Assembly (NCBI GenBank): GCA_035564555.1
Contig: DATMTS010000086.1
Span: 1 to 33,256, forward strand
DNA length: 33,256 nt
From: DATMTS01 sp035564555
GTDB taxonomy: Bacteria > Actinomycetota > Actinomycetes > Actinomycetales > Microbacteriaceae
Direction of reading: 5' to 3'
The notes beneath the pieces are model-generated. The model searched no databases and was not told where the DNA came from. It saw nothing but the letters and a program-made list of their open reading frames with translations. This document shows, in pieces, positions 1 to 8,699 of this stretch. The number at the start of each line of letters is the position of its first letter. The stretch's first letter is position 1. Both the position numbers and the translations under genes were made by a program.

Positions 1-48
1 CGCCAGGGAGCATGGGGCGTGCATGGGGCCGTTGGATGACGGCCGGAG

Positions 49-3000
49 TCAGCCGAGGCAGTGCGGACCGAGTAAACCCTTCAGCTCGCCGTACAGGTCG
101 GCCGTCACCGACACCGGATACGGCACCTCGAAGACGCGGGCGATGTCGCCCTTGACAAGGCGCAGCCGCACTTCGTTGTCCCCGGCGTGCCTGATCAGCA
201 CATCGCTCAACGCCTGCACGGTGTCTGTGGTGGCCCGCTGATCGGGCAACGAGATCACCAGCGGACCGGTGCCGATGCTCTGACCGACGTCGGGGGCGAA
301 GATGTTGTACGCGTGGAGGTTCATGCCATCGTCGCGCATGCTGACCCGGCCGCGCACCACCACGATCGAATCGGCGATCAGGGCCGGCGCGAACTCCTGA
401 TAGGCCTTGCCCATGAACATCACCGTCATCTCGCCGGAGAAGTCCTCGACGGTGATCATGCCGTACTGATTGCCGGAACTGCGGGCGACCCGGTGCTGCA
501 CGCTGGTGAGCAGCCCGGCGATCGTGACGGTGTCGCCGTCCTGCGTGGAGTCGGACCCGATGATATCGGCGATCGTGGCACTGGAATGCTTGGCCAACTG
601 CAACTCGAGCCCGGCCAACGGATGATCCGAGACATACAGGCCGAGCATCTCGCGTTCGAACGCGAGCTTGTCACGCTTGGCCCACTCCGGTCGGTCGGGC
701 ACGGTCTCGTGGCCACCGCCGAACTCGAACAGGTCGCCGAACAGGTCGACTTGACCGTTCGCCTCGTTGCGCTTCAGACTCACTGCGGAGTCGATGGCAT
801 CCTCGTGCACCTCGACGAGGGCACGCCGGGTATGCCCGAGTGAATCGAAGGCGCCGGCCTTGATCAGCGACTCGACGGCGCGCTTGTTCGCCACGTGCAG
901 CGGCACCTTGCGCAGGAAGTCGTGGAACGACTCGAACCGGCTCTGCTGCTCACGGGCGTTGCGGATGCCGTCGACCACGTTCGTTCCCACGTTGCGCACC
1001 GCGCCGAGCCCGAAGCGGATGTCGTCACCGACGGCGGTGAAGAAGCCGATGGACTCGTTCACGTCGGGCGGCAGCACCCGCATGCCCATTCGGCGGCACT
1101 CGTTGAGATAGAGCGCCATCTTGTCTTTCGAGTCGCCGACACTGGTCAGCAGCGCCGCCATGTACTCGGCCGGGTAGTGCGCCTTCATGTACGCGGTCCA
1201 GTAGGAGATGACCCCGTACGCCGCCGAATGCGCCTTGTTGAAGGCGTAGTCGGAGAACGGCAGCAGGATGTCCCACAGCGTCTTGATTGCGGCATCCGAG
1301 TAGCCGTTGGACTTCATGCCGCCCTGGAAACCGGCGTACTGCTTGTCGAGCTCAGACTTCTTCTTCTTGCCCATCGCCCGCCGCAGGATGTCTGCTTGCC
1401 CCAGCGAGAACCCGGCGACCTTCTGTGCGATCGCCATCACCTGCTCCTGATAGATGATCAAGCCGTAGGTGGTGTCGAGGATGTCTTTCAGCGGCTCGGC
1501 GAGCTCGGGATGGATCGGCGTGATCTCCTGCAGACCGTTCTTGCGCAAGGCGTAGTTGGTGTGCGAATTCGCGCCCATCGGCCCAGGCCGGTAGAGCGCG
1601 ATGAGCGCCGAGATGTCTTCGAAGTTGTCGGGCTTCATCAACCGCAGCAGCGCGCGCATCGGCCCGCCGTCGAGTTGGAAGACGCCCAGCGTGTCGCCGC
1701 GGGAGAGCAGGTCGTACGCCGGTCGATCGTCCAGCGACAGGTCTTCGAGAACCAGATCGAACCCCTGGTTCGCCTTGATGTTGTCGAGCGCGTCGTTGAT
1801 GATCGTCAGGTTGCGCAGTCCGAGGAAGTCCATCTTGATCAGGCCGAGCGCTTCGCACGCCGGATAGTCGAACTGTGTGACGATCTGACCGTCTTGCTCG
1901 CGCTTCATGATCGGGATGATGTCGATCAGCGGGTCGGACGACATGATGACGCCCGCCGCATGCACCCCCCATTGGCGCTTCAGGTTCTCGAGGCCGAGCG
2001 CGGTGTCGAAGACCGTCTTCGCCTCCGGATCGGTCTCGACCACGGCGCGCAGGTCGCCCGCCTCCTTGTAACGGGGGTGATCGCGGTCGAAGATGCCGGT
2101 GAGCGGGATGTCCTTGCCCATCACGGCAGGCGGCATCGCCTTGGTGAGCTTCTCGCCCATGCTGAACGGGAAGCCGAGCACGCGGCCCGCGTCTTTCAGC
2201 GCCTGCTTCGCCTTGATGGTGCCGTACGTGACGATCTGGGCGACCCGCTCGGCGCCGTACTTCTCCGTCACGTATCGAATGACCTCGCCCCGGCGCCGGT
2301 CGTCGAAGTCGACGTCGAAGTCGGGCATCGAGACCCGGTCGGGATTCAAGAATCGCTCGAAGATCAGCCCGTGCTGCAGTGGGTCGAGGTCGGTGATGCG
2401 CATCGCGTATGCCGCCATCGAGCCGGCGCCGGAGCCACGCCCCGGTCCGACTCGGATGCCGTTGCGCTTGGACCAGTTGATGAAGTCGGCCACGACGAGG
2501 AAGTACCCGGGGAATCCCATCTGCGAGATCACGCCGATCTCGTAGTCGGCCTGCCTGCGCACCTCATCGGGAATGCCTGCCGGGTAGCGCTCGTGCAGCC
2601 CCGTCTCGACCTCCTTGACGAACCAGGTCTGCTCCGTCTCGCCCTGCGGTACGGGGAAGCGCGGCATGTAGTTGGCGTTCGTGTCGAACTCGACATTGCA
2701 GCGCTCCGCGATCTCCAGCGTCGAGTCGCACGCCTCCGGATGCTCGCGGAACAACTGTCGCATCTCCGCTGCGGACTTCAGATAGAAGTCGTCGGCGTCG
2801 AACTTGAAGCGGTTCGGATCGTCGAGCGTCGATCCGGACTGCACACACAGCAACGCCGCATGGCTCTTCGCGTCGTGAGAGTGCGTGTAATGCAGGTCAT
2901 TGGTGCCGACCACCGGCAGCCCCAGATCCTTCGCCAAGCGCAGCAGATCGGGCATGATGCGACGCTCGATGCCCAGACCGTGGTCCATGATCTCGCAGTA

Positions 3001-3561
3001 GAAGTTGTCTTTGCCGAAGATGTCGCGGAATTCGGCCGCGGCCTTGACCGCCTCGTCGTACTGTCCGAGCCGCAACCGCGTCTGGACCTCGCCGCTCGGG
3101 CATCCCGTGGTCGCGATGATGCCCTTGCCGTATTCGTTCAGCAACTCGCGGTCCATCCGGGGCTTGAAGTAATACCCCTCGATGGACGCCTTCGACGACA
3201 TCCGGAAGAGGTTGTGCATGCCCTGCGTGGTCTCGGCGAGCAGCGTCATATGCGTGTAGGCGCCCGACCCGGAGACGTCGTCCTCTCCCCCGTTTCCCCA
3301 GCGCACCCTGGTGCGATCGGTGCGGTGCGTGCGCGGAGTCAGATAGGCCTCGGTACCGATGATCGGCTTCACGCCCACCGCGGTCGCGGCGCGCCAGAAC
3401 TCGAAAGCCGCGAACATGTTGCCGTGATCGGTGACCGCCAGCGCGGGCATCCCCTGGTCGGCTGCAGCCTGCACCAACTGCCCGATGCGCGCGGCTCCGT
3501 CCAGCATCGAGTACTCGCTGTGGACGTGCAGATGCACGAACGAATCACCGCTGGAAGACAC
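49..3561 (-). CDS. dnaE: DNA polymerase III alpha subunit (DnaE1 type)
   Basis: This is the replicative DNA polymerase catalytic subunit, 1170 aa, close to the usual length of about 1160-1180. The N-terminal PHP domain starts at once with HLHVHSEYS (about residues 10-18), so its metal-binding histidines are present; in actinobacterial DnaE1 this domain proofreads. The polymerase aspartates are visible in PDFDVDFD (D414, D416) and in KMDFLGL (D578). An OB-fold and a C-terminal domain follow. The frame stays open far upstream, so the start was chosen from the family N-terminus: GTG at 3561 has GAGAG 8 nt upstream, while GTG at 3567 lies too close to it. It is the last gene of the minus-strand run, 35 nt after the pseudouridine synthase. 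Bases 1-48 beyond its stop show no callable feature. Confidence 0.96.
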   Translation of the reverse strand: MSSSGDSFVHLHVHSEYSMLDGAARIGQLVQAAADQGMPALAVTDHGNMFAAFEFWRAATAVGVKPIIGTEAYLTPRTHRTDRTRVRWGNGGEDDVSGSGAYTHMTLLAETTQGMHNLFRMSSKASIEGYYFKPRMDRELLNEYGKGIIATTGCPSGEVQTRLRLGQYDEAVKAAAEFRDIFGKDNFYCEIMDHGLGIERRIMPDLLRLAKDLGLPVVGTNDLHYTHSHDAKSHAALLCVQSGSTLDDPNRFKFDADDFYLKSAAEMRQLFREHPEACDSTLEIAERCNVEFDTNANYMPRFPVPQGETEQTWFVKEVETGLHERYPAGIPDEVRRQADYEIGVISQMGFPGYFLVVADFINWSKRNGIRVGPGRGSGAGSMAAYAMRITDLDPLQHGLIFERFLNPDRVSMPDFDVDFDDRRRGEVIRYVTEKYGAERVAQIVTYGTIKAKQALKDAGRVLGFPFSMGEKLTKAMPPAVMGKDIPLTGIFDRDHPRYKEAGDLRAVVETDPEAKTVFDTALGLENLKRQWGVHAAGVIMSSDPLIDIIPIMKREQDGQIVTQFDYPACEALGLIKMDFLGLRNLTIINDALDNIKANQGFDLVLEDLSLDDRPAYDLLSRGDTLGVFQLDGGPMRALLRLMKPDNFEDISALIALYRPGPMGANSHTNYALRKNGLQEITPIHPELAEPLKDILDTTYGLIIYQEQVMAIAQKVAGFSLGQADILRRAMGKKKKSELDKQYAGFQGGMKSNGYSDAAIKTLWDILLPFSDYAFNKAHSAAYGVISYWTAYMKAHYPAEYMAALLTSVGDSKDKMALYLNECRRMGMRVLPPDVNESIGFFTAVGDDIRFGLGAVRNVGTNVVDGIRNAREQQSRFESFHDFLRKVPLHVANKRAVESLIKAGAFDSLGHTRRALVEVHEDAIDSAVSLKRNEANGQVDLFGDLFEFGGGHETVPDRPEWAKRDKLAFEREMLGLYVSDHPLAGLELQLAKHSSATIADIIGSDSTQDGDTVTIAGLLTSVQHRVARSSGNQYGMITVEDFSGEMTVMFMGKAYQEFAPALIADSIVVVRGRVSMRDDGMNLHAYNIFAPDVGQSIGTGPLVISLPDQRATTDTVQALSDVLIRHAGDNEVRLRLVKGDIARVFEVPYPVSVTADLYGELKGLLGPHCLG

Positions 3562-3596
3562 TGTCACCGCTCTCGTATCGTTCTGAGACCCCAAGC

Positions 3597-4517
3597 CTAA
3601 TTCTGGCCGAGGACATCCAGCGCGTGCTGCAGATCGGCCGGGTAGTCGCTTTCGAACACGGCCCGTTCCCCGGTGCCGGGATGGTCGAATCCCAGCCGCA
3701 CCGCGTGCAGCCACTGCCTGGCGAGCCCCAGCCGGGCCGAGAGGGTCGGGTCGGCTCCGTACATCGAATCGCCCACGCATGGATGCCGTTGGGCGGCCAT
3801 GTGCACCCTGATCTGATGAGTGCGCCCGGTCTCCAAACGGATCTCGAGCAGGCTCGCCGCGGGGAACGCCTCGATCGTCTCGTAGTGCGTCACCGACGGT
3901 TTGCCGGCAGCGGTGACCGCGAACTTCCAGTCGGCTCTCGGATGCCGCCCGATCGGGGCGTCGACGGTGCCGGCCAGCGGATCGGGGTGCCCCTGCACCA
4001 CCGCGTGGTAGATCTTCTCCACCTGACGATCGTGGAAGGCGCGTTTCAGAGCGGTGTAGGCATGCTCCGATTTCGCGACCACCATGAGACCGCTGGTGCC
4101 CGCGTCGAGGCGGTGCACGATCCCGGCCCGCTCCGCGGCGCCGGAGGTGGAGATGCGGTATCCCGCCGCCGCGAGAGCCCCCAGAACGGTCGGGCCCTCC
4201 CACCCCACCGACGGGTGGGCGGCGACGCCGAAGGGTTTGTCGACCACGACGATGTCGTCATCGTCATGCACGATGGTGAGTTCGGGAACAGGGATCGGCA
4301 CGATCTCGACTGCGCTCTTCGGCTGCCAGCTGACTTCGAGCCACGCTCCGGCATGCAACCGGTCCGCCTTGTCGGCCGGCGAGCCGCCCACCACGACGCC
4401 GCCCGTCTCGGCGACTTCGGCGGCGAAGCTGCGGGAGAAGCCCAGTAGCTTCGCGACGCCGGCATCCACCCGCACTCCGTCCAGGCCGTCCGGCACCGGC
4501 AGGCTACGAGTCTCCAT
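3597..4517 (-). CDS. rluD: RluD-family 23S rRNA pseudouridine synthase
   Basis: The protein (306 aa) converts specific uridines in RNA, probably 23S rRNA, to pseudouridine. An N-terminal S4-like RNA-binding segment (about residues 12-60) precedes the RluA-type catalytic domain. The catalytic motif HRLDAGTSGLMV carries the nucleophilic aspartate at D138, and GRTHQIRVHM is the family's second signature. The chosen ATG lies 14 nt inside the 3' end of lspA; the frame extends upstream to 4598, but the extra 27 residues are Pro/Arg-rich and unlike the family. Placement directly after lspA is common in bacteria. The family is certain; the exact target uridines are inferred from RluD homology. Confidence 0.93.
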   Translation of the reverse strand: METRSLPVPDGLDGVRVDAGVAKLLGFSRSFAAEVAETGGVVVGGSPADKADRLHAGAWLEVSWQPKSAVEIVPIPVPELTIVHDDDDIVVVDKPFGVAAHPSVGWEGPTVLGALAAAGYRISTSGAAERAGIVHRLDAGTSGLMVVAKSEHAYTALKRAFHDRQVEKIYHAVVQGHPDPLAGTVDAPIGRHPRADWKFAVTAAGKPSVTHYETIEAFPAASLLEIRLETGRTHQIRVHMAAQRHPCVGDSMYGADPTLSARLGLARQWLHAVRLGFDHPGTGERAVFESDYPADLQHALDVLGQN

Positions 4518-5139
4518 GGCCGATCCGGCTGGATGCAGCGTCGGACTGCTCGGCCGATTCGCCCGGACCGGTGTCGGCCGGGCCGGATTGCCCGGCATCC
4601 CGCCTGCCCGTCATCCCGACACCCAGGAGCGTGAGGATCAGGAACAACACCATGCTCGTCACGATCGCGACGTCGGCCAGGTTGAAGATCGCCGGCAGCA
4701 GCGGGATCTGCACGAAGTCCACGACCTCACCGACGCCGAAGCCTGGCGGCCGGAACAGACGATCGCTCAGGTTGCCGAGCAGTCCGCCCAGCAGAAGTCC
4801 GAACAACACGGCCCAACCCACCGAGCGGATGCGACGCGCGTACCAGATCACGAAGATCAGTACGCCGGTGGCGATGATCGAGAAGATCCAGGTCGAGTCC
4901 GTGCCGATCGAGAAGGCTGCCCCGGGATTACGGACGTAGTGGAACTTCAGCAGCCAGCCGAGGACATCGACCTCACGGTTCTCTTCGAGGCGGGTGACGA
5001 CGAGGTACTTCGCGATCTGATCGATCGCCAGGATCACGAGCGCTACGCCGATAAGGACGACGAGGGCTCGTGCGCTGACCTTCGCCGGTCGCTCAGCCTC
5101 CAAAGCCCTGGAACGTCGGAGGCTGGTCGCCGGAGTCAC
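4504..5139 (-). CDS. lspA: Lipoprotein signal peptidase (signal peptidase II)
   Basis: LspA is an inner-membrane aspartyl protease that removes signal peptides from prolipoproteins after diacylglyceryl transfer. Four hydrophobic segments are visible. The catalytic dyad is intact: D126 in GNLSDR and D156 in FNLADVAIV. At 211 aa it is longer than E. coli LspA, because of a cytoplasmic N-terminus and a Gly/Ser/Asp-rich tail of about 40 residues. The GTG start lies 47 nt inside the 3' end of divIVA and has no clear Shine-Dalgarno sequence; a TTG at 5103, closer to the divIVA stop, is a possible alternative. The 3' end overlaps the pseudouridine synthase by 14 nt, so all three are probably co-transcribed. 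Confidence 0.95.
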   Translation of the reverse strand: MTPATSLRRSRALEAERPAKVSARALVVLIGVALVILAIDQIAKYLVVTRLEENREVDVLGWLLKFHYVRNPGAAFSIGTDSTWIFSIIATGVLIFVIWYARRIRSVGWAVLFGLLLGGLLGNLSDRLFRPPGFGVGEVVDFVQIPLLPAIFNLADVAIVTSMVLFLILTLLGVGMTGRRDAGQSGPADTGPGESAEQSDAASSRIGHGDS

Positions 5140-5821
5140 CTGCGACGGCGCCGACGGCCGGCAGCGGGCCGGAGTTCGGGGCCGAGATCGCGGCTGACGC
5201 CTGGTTGCCGCCGAATCCAGACGGCGTGCCGACGTTCGAGGACTCGAGGTCGCGTAGCTGGCCTTCGATGTAGCTCTTCAGCTTGGCGCGGTATTCGCGC
5301 TCGAAGGTGCGCAGCTCGTCGATCTGGCGCTCGAGACCGGCGCGCTCCTGATCGAGGGCGTTGATCTGGGCGCGCTGCTTCGACTCCGCTTCGGCGATGA
5401 CGCGCGCCGCGGTTGCGTGACCCTCGGCGATGAGGGCGTCACGCTTCTCGGCGCCTTCGCGAACGTGCTCTTCGTGCAGCCGGCGAGCCAGCTGCAGCAG
5501 ATTGTTGGTGCTTTCGGTCTCATCGGGGGCCGCGGCGACCGGTGCTGCGGGCACCGGAACCGGAGCGGGTGCCGGGGCGACCACCGGCTGCGGCTGTTCA
5601 ACGGCGGCCGGTGCGGACTGCGCCCCGCCTCGCTGCAATTCGGCGATGTGGCCGTCGGATGCGCTCAGCCGTTGCTTGAGCTCATCGTTCTCCTGATTGA
5701 GTCGACGCAACTCCACGACGACCTCGTCGAGAAAGTCATCGACCTCGTCTTGGTCGTATCCCTCACGGAATTTCGTCGGCTGGAACCGCTTGTTGACTAC
5801 ATCTTCCGGAGTCAGCGCCAT
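5093..5821 (-). CDS. divIVA: DivIVA / Wag31 polar growth and division-site protein
   Basis: This coiled-coil scaffold marks negatively curved membrane at poles and septa; in actinobacteria it organises tip growth and wall synthesis. The N-terminus MALTPEDVVNKRFQPTKF, followed by REGYDQDEVDDFLDEV, is the family's membrane-binding and dimerisation domain. A first coiled coil spans about residues 30-65, an Ala/Pro/Val-rich linker about 70-105, and a long Glu/Arg/Lys-rich coil about 110-200. The tail is Gly/Ser/Pro-rich. Length is 242 aa (mycobacterial Wag31 is about 260). The ATG has AGGG 9 nt upstream. A 95-bp AT-richer gap before it suggests its own promoter in addition to read-through from sepF-yggT. 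Confidence 0.96.
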   Translation of the reverse strand: MALTPEDVVNKRFQPTKFREGYDQDEVDDFLDEVVVELRRLNQENDELKQRLSASDGHIAELQRGGAQSAPAAVEQPQPVVAPAPAPVPVPAAPVAAAPDETESTNNLLQLARRLHEEHVREGAEKRDALIAEGHATAARVIAEAESKQRAQINALDQERAGLERQIDELRTFEREYRAKLKSYIEGQLRDLESSNVGTPSGFGGNQASAAISAPNSGPLPAVGAVAGDSGDQPPTFQGFGG

Positions 5822-5916
5822 GACTTGCCACCCTTAGATCTGTGATTCGATGAACTGGAAATAACGTTCAGCTAACGCTAGCAAAGACAACTGAGGATTC
5901 GCACCAGCGTCACTGT
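5822..5916 (-). promoter_or_regulatory. Leader / possible promoter region of divIVA
   Basis: This 95-bp gap between yggT and divIVA is clearly less GC-rich than its surroundings. On the minus strand it contains TTGTCTTTGCTA, the small inverted repeat GCTA-N4-TAGC (about 5871-5882) and TTATTTCC, then the divIVA Shine-Dalgarno AAGGG. These could form a promoter, but no -35/-10 pair with good spacing stands out. The assignment is by base composition and position only. Confidence 0.3.
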
Positions 5917-6213
5917 TCAGCGCAACGTCGCAGTGATGTACATCGCGATCACGCAGACGAGCATCGTCAGCGACCATCCGAAGTCGATCGCGACCGGGCC
6001 GAGCGAGAGCGGCGGCACCAGCCGCCGGAACATCCTGATCGGCGGGTCGGTGACCACATACATCACCTCGGCGAGCACCAGGCCCGCGCCGCGGGGTCGC
6101 CACGACCGGCGGAACGTGCGCACCAGGTCGAGCACGAAACGAGCCCACATCACGAGAAAGAAGATCAGCAGCAGATAGTACGCCACGCTGGCGATGATCG
6201 AGACGACAGGCAC
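5917..6213 (-). CDS. YggT family integral membrane protein
   Basis: The protein is 98 aa with two hydrophobic segments (about residues 4-28 and 75-95) joined by a basic loop (RTFRRSWRPRG) and the YggT signature around VVTDPPIRMFRRLVPPL. The YggT family sits beside sepF and divIVA in Gram-positive dcw clusters and is linked to division or osmotic tolerance, but its molecular function is not settled. The start is GTG. No Shine-Dalgarno is evident; instead a -10-like GATACT ends 6 nt before the GTG (see findings on leaderless starts). The gene lies between sepF and divIVA on the same strand. Confidence 0.9.
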   Translation of the reverse strand: MPVVSIIASVAYYLLLIFFLVMWARFVLDLVRTFRRSWRPRGAGLVLAEVMYVVTDPPIRMFRRLVPPLSLGPVAIDFGWSLTMLVCVIAMYITATLR

Positions 6214-6275
6214 TGTTCAAGTATCAACGATCACGCGAGCGGTCTTGGCCAAAGGCCGGTCAGACGCGGCGTGCC

Positions 6276-6752
6276 TCAGCCCTGCGCGAAGAACGATCCC
6301 TCGACCTCGGCATCCGCCGAAGACCCGGCATCACCGGAGACGACGACGTGCGACGGCGAAAGCAGGAAGACCTTGCTCGTGACTCGCTCGATCTTGCCGT
6401 AGAGGCCCTGAGAGAGCCCGCTGGCGAAATCGATGAGCCGACGTGCGTCGCCTTCACTCATCTGAGACAGGTTGATGATGACGGGAACCCCCTCGCGGAA
6501 CGACTCGGCGATCGCCTGAGCGTCGCGGTACTGGCGGGGGTGGACTGTGAGAATCTCGTTCATTTCCTTTTCCGTCGCATTCCGTGCCGGGGTGGCTTTG
6601 CGCAACGGCGTGACGGGCGCGCGTTGCACGGGTGGGGCCGGTGCGTGTTGCACAGGAGCGACCGGTGCCGGATGTTGCGGCTGCTCGTCGTAGTCGAGCT
6701 CCTCGTCTGCCAAGCCGAGATAGACCATGGTCTTCTTCAGCGGGTTGCTCAT
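6276..6752 (-). CDS. sepF: Cell division protein SepF
   Basis: SepF binds the FtsZ C-terminal tail and anchors Z-filaments to the membrane; in actinobacteria, which lack FtsA and ZipA, it is the main tether. The N-terminus MSNPLKKTMVYLGL is the typical amphipathic membrane-binding helix. An acidic stretch and a Pro/Ala/Val-rich linker (about residues 25-60) follow. The globular SepF domain (about 65-150) contains HPRQYRDAQAI and VIINLSQMSEGDARRLIDFASGL. Length (158 aa) is normal. The ATG has GGAGG 5 nt upstream. It lies between yggS and yggT, the usual actinobacterial arrangement. Confidence 0.95.
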   Translation of the reverse strand: MSNPLKKTMVYLGLADEELDYDEQPQHPAPVAPVQHAPAPPVQRAPVTPLRKATPARNATEKEMNEILTVHPRQYRDAQAIAESFREGVPVIINLSQMSEGDARRLIDFASGLSQGLYGKIERVTSKVFLLSPSHVVVSGDAGSSADAEVEGSFFAQG

Positions 6753-6823
6753 CGTGTCCTCCGTAGTGCTTGCGCTGGTGCATACGCCCCGCGACGGCTG
6801 GTGCCGATCTTCTCTGTGTCAGA

Positions 6824-7528
6824 TTAACCGCGCTTCGGACGATTGCCCGTGATTGCGCTGCCGATCCGTAGGTGTGTCGCTCCTTCGGCGATCGCCGCCG
6901 CATAATCGGCGGACATTCCCGCCGAAATGCGGTCGGCATCCGGAGCGAGGGACCGCACCCGGAGCGACTCGCGGTGGAGCCGTGAGAACGCGCGCTGCGG
7001 CTCCTCGTTCAGTGGGGCGACCCCCATCACGCCGAGCAGTTTGAGGCCGGGTGCGGTGAGCAGTCGCTCGACCAACGGCTCGAGCTCCGTTGCAGAGACA
7101 CCGCCCCTGGCCGGGTCGTCGCTCAGATTGACCTGCACGAAGCAGTCGATGACGTGGCCATCCGGCGACGCGATGGCATCCACCAGCGACCCGCGGTCGA
7201 TCGAGTGCACGACGTGGGCATACCGGCGCACCAGCCTGGCCTTGTTGCTCTGCAATTGACCGATGAAGTGCCAGGTGAGATCGAGATCGGACAGTTCGGC
7301 GGCCTTGCCCGCGGCTTCCTGGTGCCGGTTCTCGCCGATGTCCCGCACGCCCAGCGCGGCCAGCTCGCGCACCAGCGACGCCGGGTGGAACTTCGTGACG
7401 ACGATGGTCGTCAATTCGTCCGGAGCGCGACCGGCGGCCCGAGCGGCGTCCTCGATATCGGCCCGCACCGCCGACAGGCGGTCGGCGAGCGCGGAACCGC
7501 TGGAGGCGGGGATGCCGGCGTCGGTCAC
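6824..7528 (-). CDS. yggS: YggS/PROSC family PLP homeostasis protein
   Basis: This single-domain alanine-racemase-fold protein binds pyridoxal phosphate and buffers PLP and amino-acid metabolism; the family has no firmly established enzymatic reaction. The PLP lysine is K46 in VVTKFHP. Other signatures are GENRHQEA, WHFIGQLQSNKARLV and the C-terminal MSADYAAAIAEGATHLRIGSAI, which includes phosphate-binding residues. It is 234 aa with a GTG start 13 nt after the ftsZ stop, so it is probably co-transcribed with ftsZ. The YfiH/YlmD-type gene that sits between ftsZ and yggS in many actinobacteria is absent here. Confidence 0.94.
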   Translation of the reverse strand: MTDAGIPASSGSALADRLSAVRADIEDAARAAGRAPDELTTIVVTKFHPASLVRELAALGVRDIGENRHQEAAGKAAELSDLDLTWHFIGQLQSNKARLVRRYAHVVHSIDRGSLVDAIASPDGHVIDCFVQVNLSDDPARGGVSATELEPLVERLLTAPGLKLLGVMGVAPLNEEPQRAFSRLHRESLRVRSLAPDADRISAGMSADYAAAIAEGATHLRIGSAITGNRPKRG

Positions 7529-7541
7529 GATCAGGTCGGCC

Positions 7542-8699
7542 CTACTTCAGGAAGTCGGGAACGTCCAACTCGAGGTCGTCGTCGGAGAACGCCGGATCGG
7601 TCGCCGCATTGACCAGTTTGGAGTCTTCGGCCGTCCACTGCGCGGGCGTGGGCAGGTCTTCCTCGGCAAGCGCCTGCGTGTCGACCAGCGCCGTCTCCGG
7701 GCCTGCGGAGACGAACGTGTTGCGTCGCGCTTCGACCTGCTTGTCCTTCGGCTCGCCGCCATCGAAGCCGGCCGCGATCACCGTGACCCGAACCTCGTCA
7801 CCGAGCGTGTCGTCGATGACGGCACCGAAGATGATGTTGGCCTCCGGGTGCACTGCCTCCTGCACGAGCCGGGCGGCGTCGTTGATCTCGAAGATGCCCA
7901 GGTTCGAACCGCCCTGGATCGACAGCAGCACGCCGTGCGCCCCCTCGATGCTCGCCTCCAGCAGCGGAGAGGCCACCGCGAGCTCCGCAGCCTTGATGGC
8001 GCGGTCGGCGCCCCTGGAGGAACCGATTCCCATCAGAGCCGATCCAGCGCCCTGCATGACCGATTTGACGTCGGCGAAGTCGAGGTTGATCAGACCGGGA
8101 GTCGTGATCAGGTCGGTGATGCCCTGCACACCGGCGAGCAGGACCTGGTCTGCGGTGGAGAACGCCTCGAGCATGCTGATGCCGCGGTCGCTGATCTCCA
8201 GGAGGCGGTCGTTCGGCACGACGATGAGCGTGTCGACCTCTTCTTTCAGACGGGCGACGCCCGTCTCGGCCGAGTCGGCGCGACGCTTGCCTTCGAAGCC
8301 GAACGGCTTGGTGACCACACCGATGGTGAGGGCACCGATCGACTTCGCGATGCGCGCGACGACGGGAGCGCCGCCGGTGCCGGTTCCGCCGCCCTCCCCC
8401 GCTGTCACGAAGACCATGTCGGCGCCGGCGAGGGCCTCTTCGATCTCTTCGGCGTGGTCTTCGGCGGCGCGCCTGCCGACCTCGGGATCGGCTCCGGCTC
8501 CGAGGCCGCGGGTGATCTCGCGGCCGACGTCGAGCTTCACGTCGGCGTCGCTCATCAGCAGGGCCTGCGCGTCGGTGTTGATCGCGATGAACTCGACCCC
8601 GCGCAAGCCGAGCTCGATCATTCTGTTCACGGCGTTCACGCCGCCGCCGCCGATGCCGACGACCTTGATCACGGCGAGGTAGTTCTGGTTTGTTGTCAC
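7542..8699 (-). CDS. ftsZ: Cell division GTPase FtsZ
   Basis: FtsZ is the tubulin homologue that polymerises into the Z-ring at the division site. The GTP-binding signature GGGTGTGG lies at residues 103-110; the N-terminal GIGGGGVNAVNRM and a T7-loop region around LINLDFADVK are also present. The protein is 385 aa, with a variable linker after about residue 320 and the conserved C-terminal tail DLELDVPDFLK, which in actinobacteria binds SepF and FtsW. The GTG start is fixed by GGAGG 6 nt upstream (8706-8710). Unlike most genes in the cluster it is preceded by a long (213 bp) structured gap, so expression is likely controlled separately. Confidence 0.98.
   Translation of the reverse strand: MTTNQNYLAVIKVVGIGGGGVNAVNRMIELGLRGVEFIAINTDAQALLMSDADVKLDVGREITRGLGAGADPEVGRRAAEDHAEEIEEALAGADMVFVTAGEGGGTGTGGAPVVARIAKSIGALTIGVVTKPFGFEGKRRADSAETGVARLKEEVDTLIVVPNDRLLEISDRGISMLEAFSTADQVLLAGVQGITDLITTPGLINLDFADVKSVMQGAGSALMGIGSSRGADRAIKAAELAVASPLLEASIEGAHGVLLSIQGGSNLGIFEINDAARLVQEAVHPEANIIFGAVIDDTLGDEVRVTVIAAGFDGGEPKDKQVEARRNTFVSAGPETALVDTQALAEEDLPTPAQWTAEDSKLVNAATDPAFSDDDLELDVPDFLK

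Noticed and set aside
895..3600. A 901-codon plus-strand open frame antisense to dnaE
   Set aside because: Its sequence is His/Arg/Val/Asp-rich with no domain, as expected for a shadow frame in GC-rich DNA opposite a well-identified gene.
6214..6275. GGCC-AAA-GGCC hairpin between sepF and yggT as a terminator
   Set aside because: The stem is only 4 bp and lacks a T-run, so it is not a credible terminator.
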